Shown here: piece by piece, positions 16,040 to 25,265 of the stretch
Numbering within the stretch: position 1 is the stretch's first letter
How the letters are laid out: each line of letters starts with the position of its first letter
DNA from: Rhodospirillales bacterium
Lineage (GTDB): Bacteria > Pseudomonadota > Alphaproteobacteria > Rhodospirillales > SHVQ01
Direction: 5' to 3'
Length of the DNA stretch: 64,000 nucleotides
Assembly: GCA_009694195.1 (NCBI GenBank)
Contig: SHVQ01000007.1
Coordinates: 29,184-93,183 of the forward strand
Position numbers and translations under genes: made by a program
The notes under the pieces: model-generated
What the model was told of the DNA's origin: nothing
What the model saw: only the letters and a program-made list of their open reading frames with translations
Databases searched by the model: none

Positions 16040-18802
16040 TTATTCGGCCGCCGCGCGCACGGGTTCTACCCGGGCGGCGCAGAACTTGAACTCCGGAATC
16101 TTTCCGATCGGATCGAGCTGCGGGTTCGTCAGCACGTTGGCGGGGGCTTCGCCGAAGCAAAACGGGATGAACACCATCCCTTCCGGGACATCGTTATCCT
16201 GGCGGGCTTTGATGGTGATCGTCCCCCGGCGGGTCTCGACTCGGACCATGTCGCCCGGCTGTAATCCGAGCCGCTTGAGTTCCTTGCGGTTGAGGAACGC
16301 AATCGCTTCGGGCTCGATGGAATTGAGAACGCTGGCGCGACGGGTGATCGCGCCGGTGTGCCAGTGCTCCAAAAGGCGGCCGGTGGAGAGCACCATCGGG
16401 TACTTCGCGTCCGGCAGCTCGGCCGGCGGAACAAGGCCGGCCGGCACGATTTTTCCGCGACCGCTCTTGGTCGGGAACCCTTCGACGAAGATGATGTCGT
16501 TTCCGGGCTGGCCCGGGTCGTTGCACGGATAGGTGACGACGTCCTCCCGCTCGATCCGCTCCCATGTGATGTTGTCGAGGGAGCGCATGACCTTCTTCAT
16601 TTCGGCGAACACGTCTTTCGGGTGCGTGTACGCCCAGCCGAGACCGAGGCGCTGGGCGAGCTGCTGGACGATTTCCCAGTCCTGCCGCGCGTCCCCGGGA
16701 AGCGGCACTGCCGCTCGCCCGAGCTGGATCTGCCGATTGGTGTTCGTGAACGTGCCGGTTTTTTCCGCCGCGGAGGATGACGGCAGCACGACGTCGGCAT
16801 GCCATGCCGTTTCCGTGAGGAAAATGTCCTGCACGACCAGGTGGTCGAGCTTTGCCAGCGCATCCCGCGCGTGCTTCTGATCGGGGTCCGACATCGCCGG
16901 GTTCTCGCCCATGATGTACATGGCCTTGATGGTGCCGGCGAGGATGGCGTTCACGATCTCGACGACGGTGAGGCCGCGCTTGGTGTCGAGCTTCATTCCC
17001 CAGAGTGCTTCGTACTCGGCGCGGATCTCGGCGACCTCGACGGAGCGGTAGTCTGGGTAGACCATCGGGATGAGGCCTGCGTCCGACGCACCCTGCACGT
17101 TGTTCTGGCCGCGCAGCGGGTGGAGCCCCGTTCCCGGCCGGCCGATCTGGCCCGTGATCAAGGCGAGGCTGATCAGGCAACGGGCGTTGTCGGTGCCGTG
17201 CACGTGCTGGGAAATGCCCATGCCCCAGAAGATGATCGAGGCGCGTGACGTGGCATACGTGCGGGCGACGTCGCGGATCGTCTTTGCGTCGATCCCGCAG
17301 AGCGGCGCCATCGCTTCCGGGGAGAAGCCCTTGATCTTCTCCTGCAGGTCCTGGAAGCCCTCGGTGTTCGCCTGCACGTACTGACGGTCGTACAGGTTCT
17401 CCTCGATGATCGTGTGCAGCATGGCATTCAGGAGCGCCACGTCGGAGGCGGGCTTGAATTGGAGCGACCACGTTGCATACCGTGAAAGCGCCTGGCCGCG
17501 CGGGTCGATGACGACCAGTTTCGCTCCCCGCTTTGCCGCCTGCTTGATATACGTGGCGGCGACGGGGTGGTTTTGGGTCGGGTTGGCGCCGATCACGATG
17601 ATGCACTCGGCATCCTCGGCCGCGGTGAACGGCGCGCTCACGGCGCCCGAGTTGATCGTCTCCATGAGGGCGGCGACCGATGACGCGTGACAGAGCCGGG
17701 TGCAATGGTCGACGTTATTGGTCCCGAAGCCCGTGCGCACGAGCTTTTGGAACAGGTAAGCTTCCTCGTTCGTGCACTTGGCCGATCCGAATCCGGCCAG
17801 CGCCTTCGATCCATCGCGGTCGAGAACGCGCTTGAGGCCGGCGGCCGCCCGGCCGAGGGCTTCTTCCCAGGTCGCCTCGCGGAAGTGGGTGAACGGGTTC
17901 GCGGGATCGACGACGTCGTCGCCCCGCTTGCCGACGCCGTCCCGCCGCACAAGCGGCTTGGTCAGGCGTTGTGGGTGGCGGGTGTAGTCGAAGCCGAAGC
18001 GTCCTTTGACGCAGAGCCGGTTCTCGTTCGCCGGGCCTTCGCGTCCGTCCACGTAGAGAAGCCGGTCGTTCTTGACGTAAACCTTCGTCTGGCAGCCGAC
18101 GCCGCAATAGGGACAAACGGTGTCGACCGACCGATCGGGGTATTGCGTCCGCGTGCCGCGTTCGTCGAGCAGCGATTTTTCCATCAGCGCGCCGGTCGGG
18201 CACGCCTGGACGCATTCACCGCAGGCGACGCACGTGCTGATCCCCATCGGGTCGTCGAAATCGAACACCACCTTGGCGCCGTGGCCGCGATACGCCATCC
18301 CGATCACGTCGTTCACCTGAACTTCGCGGCAGGCGCGCACACATAGCCCGCATTGAATGCAGGCATCCAGGTTCACGGCCATGGCGATGTGGCTCGGATC
18401 GGGAGCGATCGCTTCCCGCGCCGGGAAGCGGCTCTTCTCGACCCCGACGCGGTCGGCCCAGTTCCAGAACTTCGATTCCGGATCGTGGCTCGTCTTCCGC
18501 GCGGGCTGGTCGGCGATCAGCAGCTCGAAGACAAGCTCGCGGTTCTTGCGGGCGCGGTCGGACGCGGTATTGACCTTCATCCCCTTGACGGGCTTCCGGA
18601 TGCACGAGGCGGCGAGCACGCGCTCGCCTTCGACCTCGACCATGCAGGCGCGGCAATTGCCGTCCGGCCGGTAGCCGGGCTCGGGCAAATAGCAGAGATG
18701 CGGGATCTCGATGCCGAGGCGCTTGGCGACCTGCCAGATCGTCTCGCCGGCGCGCGCCTCTACGGGCGTGCCGTTCAAGGTGAACGGGGTCGTCTCGCTC
18801 AT
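16040..18802 (-). CDS. fdhA: Formate dehydrogenase alpha subunit (molybdenum/tungsten bis-MGD enzyme)
   Basis: Oxidises formate to CO2 and passes electrons through Fe-S clusters to the NuoF-like subunit. 920 residues: an N-terminal [2Fe-2S] domain (Cys37, 50, 53, 67), two 4Fe-4S ferredoxin motifs (Cys148/151/154/158 and 191/194/197/201), then the molybdopterin domain with its own cluster (CPYCGVGC from 230). The active-site residue is cysteine rather than selenocysteine (DHCTRLCH). The His-Cys3 cluster found between the [2Fe-2S] and ferredoxin domains of many relatives is missing: the stretch SHDPESKFWNW has no cysteine. ATG at 18802 overlaps the upstream beta-subunit stop by 4 nt. No fdhD, fdhC or maturation gene is adjacent. 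Confidence 0.93.
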   Translation of the reverse strand: MSETTPFTLNGTPVEARAGETIWQVAKRLGIEIPHLCYLPEPGYRPDGNCRACMVEVEGERVLAASCIRKPVKGMKVNTASDRARKNRELVFELLIADQPARKTSHDPESKFWNWADRVGVEKSRFPAREAIAPDPSHIAMAVNLDACIQCGLCVRACREVQVNDVIGMAYRGHGAKVVFDFDDPMGISTCVACGECVQACPTGALMEKSLLDERGTRTQYPDRSVDTVCPYCGVGCQTKVYVKNDRLLYVDGREGPANENRLCVKGRFGFDYTRHPQRLTKPLVRRDGVGKRGDDVVDPANPFTHFREATWEEALGRAAAGLKRVLDRDGSKALAGFGSAKCTNEEAYLFQKLVRTGFGTNNVDHCTRLCHASSVAALMETINSGAVSAPFTAAEDAECIIVIGANPTQNHPVAATYIKQAAKRGAKLVVIDPRGQALSRYATWSLQFKPASDVALLNAMLHTIIEENLYDRQYVQANTEGFQDLQEKIKGFSPEAMAPLCGIDAKTIRDVARTYATSRASIIFWGMGISQHVHGTDNARCLISLALITGQIGRPGTGLHPLRGQNNVQGASDAGLIPMVYPDYRSVEVAEIRAEYEALWGMKLDTKRGLTVVEIVNAILAGTIKAMYIMGENPAMSDPDQKHARDALAKLDHLVVQDIFLTETAWHADVVLPSSSAAEKTGTFTNTNRQIQLGRAAVPLPGDARQDWEIVQQLAQRLGLGWAYTHPKDVFAEMKKVMRSLDNITWERIEREDVVTYPCNDPGQPGNDIIFVEGFPTKSGRGKIVPAGLVPPAELPDAKYPMVLSTGRLLEHWHTGAITRRASVLNSIEPEAIAFLNRKELKRLGLQPGDMVRVETRRGTITIKARQDNDVPEGMVFIPFCFGEAPANVLTNPQLDPIGKIPEFKFCAARVEPVRAAAE

Positions 18803-20514
18803 CGCACGTCCTCCGGAAAGTACTTCAGCACGGACAGCAGGGGATTGGGGGCCGCTTGGCCAAGGCCGCAGATGGAGGAGTCGCGCATGACCAGCGACAG
18901 GTCCTTCAGCAGATCCGTGTCCCAGGTTTTCTTCGACATCAACGCCACGGCCTTTTCCGTGCCGTTCCGGCAGGGCGTGCACTGGCCGCAGCTCTCGTCC
19001 TCGAAGAAGCGCATCAGGTTGAGTGCCACGGCTTTCATATCGTCTTGATCCGAAAGGATTACAACCGCATGGGAGCCGACGAAGCAACCGTGCGCTTCGA
19101 GCTTGCCGAAGTCGAGGGGCAGGTCGGCCATGCCGGCCGGCAGGATGCCGCCCGAGGCGCCCCCCGGAAGATATCCTTTAAAGGTGTGTCCCGCGGCCAT
19201 GCCGCCCGAATAGGTGTCGATCAGCTCGCGGGCCGTCGTGCCCGCCGGCGCGATCTTCACCCCCGGATTCTTGACGCGCCCGGAAACCGAATAGGACCTG
19301 AGACCCTTGCTGCCGTTCTTGCCCTGCTGGATGAACCAGTCCGGTCCTTTCTCGATGATGTCGCGCACCCAATGGAGCGTTTCCACATTATGGGTGAGCG
19401 TCGGGCGCCCGAAGAGGCCGCGCTCGGAGGGATACGGCGGCCGGTTGCGGGGGAGGCCGCGCTTTCCCTCGATCGACTCGATCATCGAGGACTCTTCGCC
19501 GCAGATGTATGCGCCGGCCCCGCGGCGCAGCTCGACGCCGACCTTGCCGGTCAGTCCTTCCTTTTGGAGCCGCGCGATTTCCTTTTCGAGGATCGCGCGA
19601 ACGGCCGGATATTCGTCGCGGATGTAGACGTAACACGTCTCGACTTCCGTCACCCATGCGGCGACCAGCATGCCTTCCAGGAACCGGTGCGGATCGCGTT
19701 CGAGGTAGTAGCGGTCTTTGAAGGTACCGGGCTCGCCCTCGTCGCCATTGACCGCGAAGAGCCTGGGCTTCGGTTGCTGGCGTACGATCTTCCACTTCTG
19801 GCCGGAGGGAAATCCGGCGCCACCGAGGCCTCGGAGGCCCGAGGTCTCCATGATCTTGACCAGATCGTCGGCGGTTCGCTTGCCCGCGTAACAGTCCTTC
19901 AACAGCCGATAGCCGCCGGCGGCGATATAGGCGTCGAAATCCACATACGTCGGCACGTGCGGATGAACGTGCCCGTCCTTGGCCGCCTTCAGCAGGGACT
20001 GAGCGGTCGCGTGATCGACGTGGCTGTGGCCGACCTCCGCGACCGGAGCCGTGTCGCAGCGTCCCATGCAGGGCGCTCGCAGGACGCGGATATCCTTCCC
20101 GGACCTTGCCTTGAGCTCCTGGATGAGCTTTTGAGCGCCCATCAGCTCGCACGTCAAGCTGTCGCAAACGCGGATAGTTACCTTGGGCGGCGGCTGCTCG
20201 CCCTCGAGGACGATGTCGAAGTGAGCATAGAACGACGCGACTTCGTAAATCTCGGCCATCGGAAGGCGCATGATGTCGGCGAGCGCCTGCAGGTGCTCGG
20301 CCGAAAGGCAGCCGAACCGATCCTGGACCAGATGCAGGTACTCAATGAGAAGATCGCGTCGTCGCGGGCGGTCGCCGAGCAGCGCCCGAATGTCTTCGGC
20401 GGCCTGAGGGTCCGGCTGACGCCCTTTGTTGAATGCCGGATCGCGCCGACGCCCCGACCCCGGTGGAATCATTCGTTCGAAAGGCCGATCGGCCGGGCTT
20501 TTAGTCTCCGTCAT
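18799..20514 (-). CDS. fdhB: NAD-dependent formate dehydrogenase beta subunit, fused NuoE-NuoF type
   Basis: 571 residues joining two modules. Residues 50-170 form a NuoE-like thioredoxin-fold [2Fe-2S] domain (CDSLTC and APCMGRCD). Residues 200-571 are NuoF-like, with the FMN/NAD glycine motif GLRGLGGAGFPSG, the NADH-binding GDEGEPG and a C-terminal 4Fe-4S motif SCGQCTPCRNG plus SSICGLG. It accepts electrons from the alpha subunit and reduces NAD. Start ATG at 20514 is used; another in-frame ATG 39 nt upstream lacks a better ribosome site. It is the first gene of the formate dehydrogenase operon and is divergent from the GntR gene. Confidence 0.93.
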   Translation of the reverse strand: MTETKSPADRPFERMIPPGSGRRRDPAFNKGRQPDPQAAEDIRALLGDRPRRRDLLIEYLHLVQDRFGCLSAEHLQALADIMRLPMAEIYEVASFYAHFDIVLEGEQPPPKVTIRVCDSLTCELMGAQKLIQELKARSGKDIRVLRAPCMGRCDTAPVAEVGHSHVDHATAQSLLKAAKDGHVHPHVPTYVDFDAYIAAGGYRLLKDCYAGKRTADDLVKIMETSGLRGLGGAGFPSGQKWKIVRQQPKPRLFAVNGDEGEPGTFKDRYYLERDPHRFLEGMLVAAWVTEVETCYVYIRDEYPAVRAILEKEIARLQKEGLTGKVGVELRRGAGAYICGEESSMIESIEGKRGLPRNRPPYPSERGLFGRPTLTHNVETLHWVRDIIEKGPDWFIQQGKNGSKGLRSYSVSGRVKNPGVKIAPAGTTARELIDTYSGGMAAGHTFKGYLPGGASGGILPAGMADLPLDFGKLEAHGCFVGSHAVVILSDQDDMKAVALNLMRFFEDESCGQCTPCRNGTEKAVALMSKKTWDTDLLKDLSLVMRDSSICGLGQAAPNPLLSVLKYFPEDVR

Positions 20515-20836
20515 AAATTCCGTCCTACCCGCAGAAGCGGTGGCTGTAAACACTTATGCTGACATGCCGACGAGGCGAAAACCGATGGCCATTCCTTTGT
20601 CGTTCGCCAGCCGACAGGCAGCGAAGCAGGCCGTACTTTCGGACGGCTTGGGTAATTTCGCATTCCCCGAAGTTCCAGTATCACAAGCTCCACCTGCTTT
20701 GCCAGAGCCCTCCGGCATGATGCCGGCGGAATCCACTCTGGCGCTTGACATCGGAGAGGCCGTCTTATGGGATAGGCCGCCTCGCGGCCTGGGCGTTCGA
20801 GGCCGGTTACCCCAGATTGGATTGGATGGAAAAGCG
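20515..20836. promoter_or_regulatory. Divergent intergenic region between formate dehydrogenase operon and GntR gene
   Basis: 322 bp without a convincing gene. On the plus strand TTGACA at 20745-20750 is a possible -35 box with a poor -10 (TGGGAT, 17 nt away). Just after it lies a perfect inverted repeat AGGCCGC-CTC-GCGGCCT (20774-20790) that could be an autoregulatory operator of the GntR protein or a small hairpin in its leader. No clear promoter was seen for the minus-strand operon. The frame of the GntR gene is open through this whole stretch, but the extra sequence is not protein-like. Confidence 0.45.
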
Positions 20837-21526
20837 ATGGTGACGGCGCGGTTGAACGTCCAGCCGATTGAGACGAATTTCAGCCTCAAGGACAAGATCT
20901 ACGATTCCTTGAAGCAAGCGATCACGTCCATGAACATCTACGCCGAGAACGTCGACTTGCGTCTCGACGAGCGTCAGCTCTCGGAAAAACTCGCGACGAG
21001 CCGGACTCCGATCCGGGAAGCGCTCGCGCGGCTCGAACAGGAGGGCCTGGTCGAGATCGTCCCGCGCAAGGGCGTCTACATCGTCCGCAAGACGAAGTCC
21101 GATATCCTGGAGATGATCACGGTCTGGGCGGCGCTCGAGAGCATGGCGGCCAGGCTTGTGACCTTGAACGCGACGGACGCCGAGATCACATCGCTGCGGA
21201 AGCTGTTCACCACGTTCGAGGACGGCGAGGTGAAGGCGCGCATCGACGAGTACTCCGTCGCCAACATCAAGTTTCATCAGGCGATCATCGAGATGAGCCG
21301 GTGCCGGCTGCTGAAGGACGTGACGGACAACCTGTTCATCCACGTGCGCTCCATCCGGGCGCGCACGATCGCCGACAACGACCGCGCCAACCGCTCGATC
21401 ATCGATCACATGAACATCATCGAGGCGATCGAGCGGCACGATACGGAACTCGCCGAGCGCCTGGTGCGCGAGCACGCGCTCAATCTCGCCGCCCACGTCG
21501 AGCGCAACGTCACCTATCTCGATTGA
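20837..21526 (+). CDS. GntR family transcriptional regulator, FCD (FadR C-terminal) type
   Basis: 229 residues. The winged helix-turn-helix is at about 45-83 (LSEKLATSRTPIREALARLE, then EIVPRKGVYIV), followed by an all-helical FCD ligand domain with its histidine positions in NIKFHQA, IDHMNII and AEHLV-like EHALNL. FCD regulators usually repress nearby catabolic or transport genes and are released by a carboxylic acid. It lies between the formate dehydrogenase operon and the TTT transporter, either of which could be its target. Start ATG at 20837 follows GGATGG and places the helix-turn-helix at the usual distance. Convergent with tctB. Confidence 0.9.
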   Translation: MVTARLNVQPIETNFSLKDKIYDSLKQAITSMNIYAENVDLRLDERQLSEKLATSRTPIREALARLEQEGLVEIVPRKGVYIVRKTKSDILEMITVWAALESMAARLVTLNATDAEITSLRKLFTTFEDGEVKARIDEYSVANIKFHQAIIEMSRCRLLKDVTDNLFIHVRSIRARTIADNDRANRSIIDHMNIIEAIERHDTELAERLVREHALNLAAHVERNVTYLD

Positions 21527-21553
21527 GCGCCGCGGCCCCGAAAGCGTGAGAGG

Positions 21554-22069
21554 TTAGTAGCCGAAGTACGCCTCGATCGGGCCCTTCGGCAGCGGCACGA
21601 GAAACCACCGTTCGAAAGTGAAGAACAGCAGAGCCACCACGCCGGTGGCGACGGGGACGTTGAGCGTCCAGCCGTAACGTCCGAAATAGCGCATGAAAAG
21701 CGCGATATAGATTGCCGACGCGACATAGAAGCCGATGAGCGCGGTGACGCCCACATAGGCGAGTAGGGGAACGAGAACGAGCACCACTTGCCGGGCCGCG
21801 TGTACGCCCACGAAACTCTCGCTCCCGGATTCGCGCGCGAGCAGGGTGCGGATCAAAATGCCGGCGCTCGCGAGCATCATGATAACGCCGATGTAGAAGG
21901 GGAAGTATCCTGATGCCGGCCCCTCGTGCTCGTTCCAGCCGATGCCGAGCCGGAGACTGTCGATGATGACGACCGTGCCCGCCGCGATGAAGAGAAGAGT
22001 GACGACGATCTCCATGGTTCGCACGGAGACGAGCGCATCGCCGGAAGGTGTGTCGCGATCGGATTCCAT
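21554..22069 (-). CDS. tctB: Tripartite tricarboxylate transporter small membrane subunit TctB
   Basis: 171 residues with four hydrophobic helices, the TctB pattern, including the GIGWNEHEGPASGYFPFYIG stretch between helices one and two that is typical of the family (G-x-G-Y-F-P). It pairs with the large subunit TctA in the inner membrane to form a secondary transporter fed by the periplasmic protein TctC. It is the last gene of the minus-strand tctA-tctC-tctB operon and is separated from tctC by 76 bp holding a strong hairpin, which may lower its expression relative to tctC. Confidence 0.9.
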   Translation of the reverse strand: MESDRDTPSGDALVSVRTMEIVVTLLFIAAGTVVIIDSLRLGIGWNEHEGPASGYFPFYIGVIMMLASAGILIRTLLARESGSESFVGVHAARQVVLVLVPLLAYVGVTALIGFYVASAIYIALFMRYFGRYGWTLNVPVATGVVALLFFTFERWFLVPLPKGPIEAYFGY

Positions 22070-22100
22070 GCGGGGGAACGTGTTCTGACGAGGGTGTCTC

Positions 22101-22136
22101 AGGCCGGGCGGCGTTCACGACAACGCCGCCCGGCCT
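22101..22136 (-). promoter_or_regulatory. Perfect 15-bp inverted repeat between tctC and tctB (mRNA hairpin)
   Basis: Arms 22101-22115 (AGGCCGGGCGGCGTT) and 22122-22136 are exact reverse complements around a 6-nt loop. It starts 10 nt beyond the tctC stop on the transcribed strand. There is no T-run after it, so it is more likely an RNA-stabilising or partial-attenuation hairpin than a full terminator, as seen after binding-protein genes in other transport operons. That would give more TctC than TctB. Confidence 0.75.
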
Positions 22137-22145
22137 GCGCTCGAT

Positions 22146-23180
22146 CTAGGGTTTGTGGAGGAAGCCCGCTTCCTTCATCAGGTCGCGGTGCAAGTTCTCG
22201 GCCGATTCGACCCACGACCGATATTGGCCGCCGCTCATGAACGTCTGGTTGAAGGCGCCTTGTTCCATGAACGATTTCCAATCTTCGGTCGCCATCACCT
22301 TCTTGAGCAGTTCGACATAGTAGTCGACCTGCGCTTGATTCACGCCGGGCGGCATGAAAATGCCGCGCAGCATCTGGTATTCGACGTTGACCCCGGATTC
22401 CTTGCACGTGGGGATGTCGCTCCAGGCCATGTTCGGCGTCACTTTCGCCGTGTACGTGCTGCGCTTCGCATCGAAAATGCAGAGCGCTCGAAGCGTTCCG
22501 GCCTTCCAATGCGCCACGGCCTCGATCGGATTGTTGACGGTCGAATCGACGTGCTTGCCGACCAGCTGGGTCGCCACCTTGCCGCCGCCCTCGAAGGGGA
22601 CGTAGGTGAACTTCTTTCCGCCGATCACGCGCTCGAGCGCGACCGTGATGATCTGATCTTCCTGCTTCGATCCGGTGCCGGCCATTTTGAATTGCCTGTC
22701 GTTGCCGGCCTTCACGGCGCCGAGATACTCCTGCGCGGTCTTGTGCGGCGATTCGGAGTGCACCCACAAGACGAATTGGTCGAGCGAGAGCATGGCGACG
22801 GGGGTCAGGTCTTTCCAGCCGAACGGCACGCCCGTCGCCATCGGCGTCGTGAACAGATTTGAGAGCGTGATGATGATCTTGTGCGCATCGCCCGAGCTTT
22901 GCTTCACGTCGAGGAAGCCTTCGGCGCCCGCGCCGCCCGACTTGTTGATGACCACCAGCGGCTGCGGCGACAGGTTGTGCTTGCTGACCACGCCTTGAAT
23001 GAACCGCGCCATCTGGTCGGCCCCGCCGCCGGTGCCCGCCGGAATGATGAACGTGATCGGTTTCGTCGGCTGCCAGCCTTGTGCGAGGGCGTCGCTTGCG
23101 AGACCTACCGCATTTAGCGCAAGCGCTCCAAACAGGAGGCCTGCGATCCGCGCATGACGGTAGCGAAGAATGGCATACAT
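22146..23180 (-). CDS. tctC: Tripartite tricarboxylate transporter substrate-binding protein TctC
   Basis: 344 residues with an N-terminal signal peptide (hydrophobic core RIAGLLFGALALNAVGLA, cleavage likely after ALA at about 34), so periplasmic. The mature part has the Bug/TctC family pattern KPITFIIPAGTGGGADQMAR and the late DWKSFMEQGAF segment. It captures a carboxylate and delivers it to TctA/TctB; Bug proteins bind di- and tricarboxylates, amino acids and aromatic acids, so the ligand cannot be named. A GAGGAG ribosome site supports ATG at 23180. Middle gene of the operon. Confidence 0.92.
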   Translation of the reverse strand: MYAILRYRHARIAGLLFGALALNAVGLASDALAQGWQPTKPITFIIPAGTGGGADQMARFIQGVVSKHNLSPQPLVVINKSGGAGAEGFLDVKQSSGDAHKIIITLSNLFTTPMATGVPFGWKDLTPVAMLSLDQFVLWVHSESPHKTAQEYLGAVKAGNDRQFKMAGTGSKQEDQIITVALERVIGGKKFTYVPFEGGGKVATQLVGKHVDSTVNNPIEAVAHWKAGTLRALCIFDAKRSTYTAKVTPNMAWSDIPTCKESGVNVEYQMLRGIFMPPGVNQAQVDYYVELLKKVMATEDWKSFMEQGAFNQTFMSGGQYRSWVESAENLHRDLMKEAGFLHKP

Positions 23181-23280
23181 ATAATGAGCACTCCTCTGTC
23201 TACAGGGTCTTTTTTCTTTGCGTGATTATCTCACACGCGGGCATTCCGGCCAAGAACACACGTTCAAGCCGCGGAGGCGG

Positions 23281-24792
23281 TCACGCGGCGCGATCTCGAA
23301 TAAGCAGGCTCGCCCGGTGCACGAGAGGGCCGATCAGCGGCCACAGCAGCATGATCACGCCGAGACCGAAAACGCTCCCGACCAGCCAATTCGACCAGAA
23401 GATCGCGAGGCTGCCTTGCGAAAGCAGCATCGATTGACGGAAGGAGTTTTCCGCCATGTCTCCGAGCACGAGAGCGAGGACGAGTGGGGGCAGCGGATAG
23501 GAGAGCTTGTTGAATACGTAACCGATGACGCCGAACAGCACCATCAGCCACACGTCGAAGATCGCATTGTTCACCGTGAACGCGCCGATCGCGCAAACCA
23601 CCATGATCACCGGAGTGATGATGCTGAAGGGGATGCGCAGGATTGCCGCGAAGAGCGGGACGCACGTGAGCACGATGATAAAGCCGGCGACATTGCCGAG
23701 GTACATGCTGGCGATCAGGCCCCACACGAACTCCTTATGCTCGATGAAAAGCAGCGGCCCCGGCTGCAATCCCCAGATCAAGAGGCCGCCGAGCAGCACG
23801 GCGGCGGTGGGCGAGCCCGGGATGCCGAGCGTGAGCATGGGCAGCAGCGCGCTCGTGCCGGCGGCATGAGCGGCCGTCTCCGGCGCGACCACGCCTTCAA
23901 GCTCGCCCTTGCCGAATCGATCCCCGTTCTTCGACATCTTTTTGGCGACGCCGTAGCTCATGAAGGACGCGGGCGTCGCGCCGCCGGGCGTAATGCCGAG
24001 CCAGCAGCCGATCAGGCAACTGCGGAATGCCGTGAGCTTGAATTGAGCGAGCTTCTTCCATGTTTGCAAGACCACGTTCAATTGCAGCCGGGCTTGCACG
24101 CCCTTGAGCGAGAGTCCGCCTTCCATCGTCGTCAGAATTTCCCCGATGCCGAAGAGCCCGATGACGGCGACCAGGAACTCGAACCCGCGGAGCAGCTCGG
24201 TCGTCCCGTACGTCATCCGCAGCTGACCGGTGACGATGTCGAGTCCGACCGCCGCGAGGGCGAAGCCGAGCATCATGGAGGCGATGGTCTTCAGGGGCGA
24301 GGCCCGGCCCATCCCGACGAAGCTCGCGAACGTGAGGAACTGGACGGCAAAAAACTCGGCCGGGCCGAATCGCAGCGCGAACTTTGCGACGAGCGGCGCC
24401 AGGAAAGTGATGACGATCACAGCGAACAACGCGCCGACGAACGATGATGTGAAAGCGGCCGTTAACGCTTCGCCGGCGCGGCCTTGCTGTGCCATTGGAT
24501 AACCGTCAAACGTCGTCGCGACCGACCATGGCTCGCCCGGGATGTTGAAAAGGATCGACGTGATCGCGCCGCCGAACAGCGCGCCCCAATAAATGCAGGA
24601 GAGCATGATGATCGCCGACGTCGGCGGCATCGAAAACGTGAGCGGCAGCAGAATGGCGACGCCATTGGCGCCGCCGAGCCCTGGAAGTACGCCGATGATG
24701 ACGCCGAGAACGATTCCGAGGGCCATCAAGGCGAGGTTATAGGGCTGAAGCGCGACTCCGAATCCTTGGAATAGTGAGGAGATCTCCTCCAA
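23281..24792 (-). CDS. tctA: Tripartite tricarboxylate transporter large membrane subunit TctA
   Basis: 503 residues, about 11-12 hydrophobic helices, with family motifs GVLPGLGGANGVAILLPLTF near residue 38 and LGITPGGATPASFMSY mid-protein. It forms the ion-driven translocation path of the TTT transporter. The start is TTG at 24792, supported by GAGGGA eight nt upstream; translation then reads MEEISSLFQG, a usual TctA beginning. It is first in the operon, so the order is A-C-B rather than the common C-B-A. It is divergent from the oxalyl-CoA decarboxylase-like gene. Confidence 0.93.
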   Translation of the reverse strand: MEEISSLFQGFGVALQPYNLALMALGIVLGVIIGVLPGLGGANGVAILLPLTFSMPPTSAIIMLSCIYWGALFGGAITSILFNIPGEPWSVATTFDGYPMAQQGRAGEALTAAFTSSFVGALFAVIVITFLAPLVAKFALRFGPAEFFAVQFLTFASFVGMGRASPLKTIASMMLGFALAAVGLDIVTGQLRMTYGTTELLRGFEFLVAVIGLFGIGEILTTMEGGLSLKGVQARLQLNVVLQTWKKLAQFKLTAFRSCLIGCWLGITPGGATPASFMSYGVAKKMSKNGDRFGKGELEGVVAPETAAHAAGTSALLPMLTLGIPGSPTAAVLLGGLLIWGLQPGPLLFIEHKEFVWGLIASMYLGNVAGFIIVLTCVPLFAAILRIPFSIITPVIMVVCAIGAFTVNNAIFDVWLMVLFGVIGYVFNKLSYPLPPLVLALVLGDMAENSFRQSMLLSQGSLAIFWSNWLVGSVFGLGVIMLLWPLIGPLVHRASLLIRDRAA

Positions 24793-25265
24793 CGTTCTCG
24801 TCCCTCGATTGCAACGGACATGACTCCGTTGACGACAGCGTCCGGACTAACGAATCGCCCGGCTACTTCTCGCGTCGCGTCCCTGCGACACGACGATTCG
24901 TTTTTTCTGATTCGTTTTTATGAAGATTGAGTGTGCCCCAAGTCTTGCAACCATTTCGTATGTGGTATACATGATACTCGTCCGATGCCTGATGTAAAGC
25001 AAAGCAACGAGGCTTAAAAAAATTTTCGGACGCGTCGAACACGTGGAGACTGAATTCCGAATGGTCGAGCAGCAAGCGACTGATCCGGACGTGACGGTCA
25101 GTCGTCGAGTTTGCAAACGGGCTCTCGATCGCGAGCAATGGATCGGCGATTCGAATCCGGTGCAGGCATGAGCGCCGCGGCTCGATCCACCTCAGGATGC
25201 ATTTATCCTTATTGTTAGAGAGCGGCGTTTTTATTGACGAGTGATTCCCCTTGAGGGAAAACCGA
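24793..25265. other. Divergent intergenic region between tctA and the oxalate/C1 module
   Basis: 473 bp, clearly more AT-rich than its surroundings, with no convincing gene; a long minus-strand frame here has no homology that I recognise and runs into the plus-strand gene antisense. It contains GTATAC within TGGTATACAT (24964-24972), resembling the core of FadR/VanR-type GntR operators, and two copies of GATTCGTTTTT (24895 and 24909). These are the kinds of sequence expected for a regulator controlling both operons, but neither is a firm site. No good -35/-10 pair was found. Confidence 0.4.

Noticed and set aside
20426..20836. N-terminal extension of the GntR regulator
   Set aside because: The frame is open but overlaps the formate dehydrogenase gene antisense, and the winged helix starts at the normal distance from ATG 20837.
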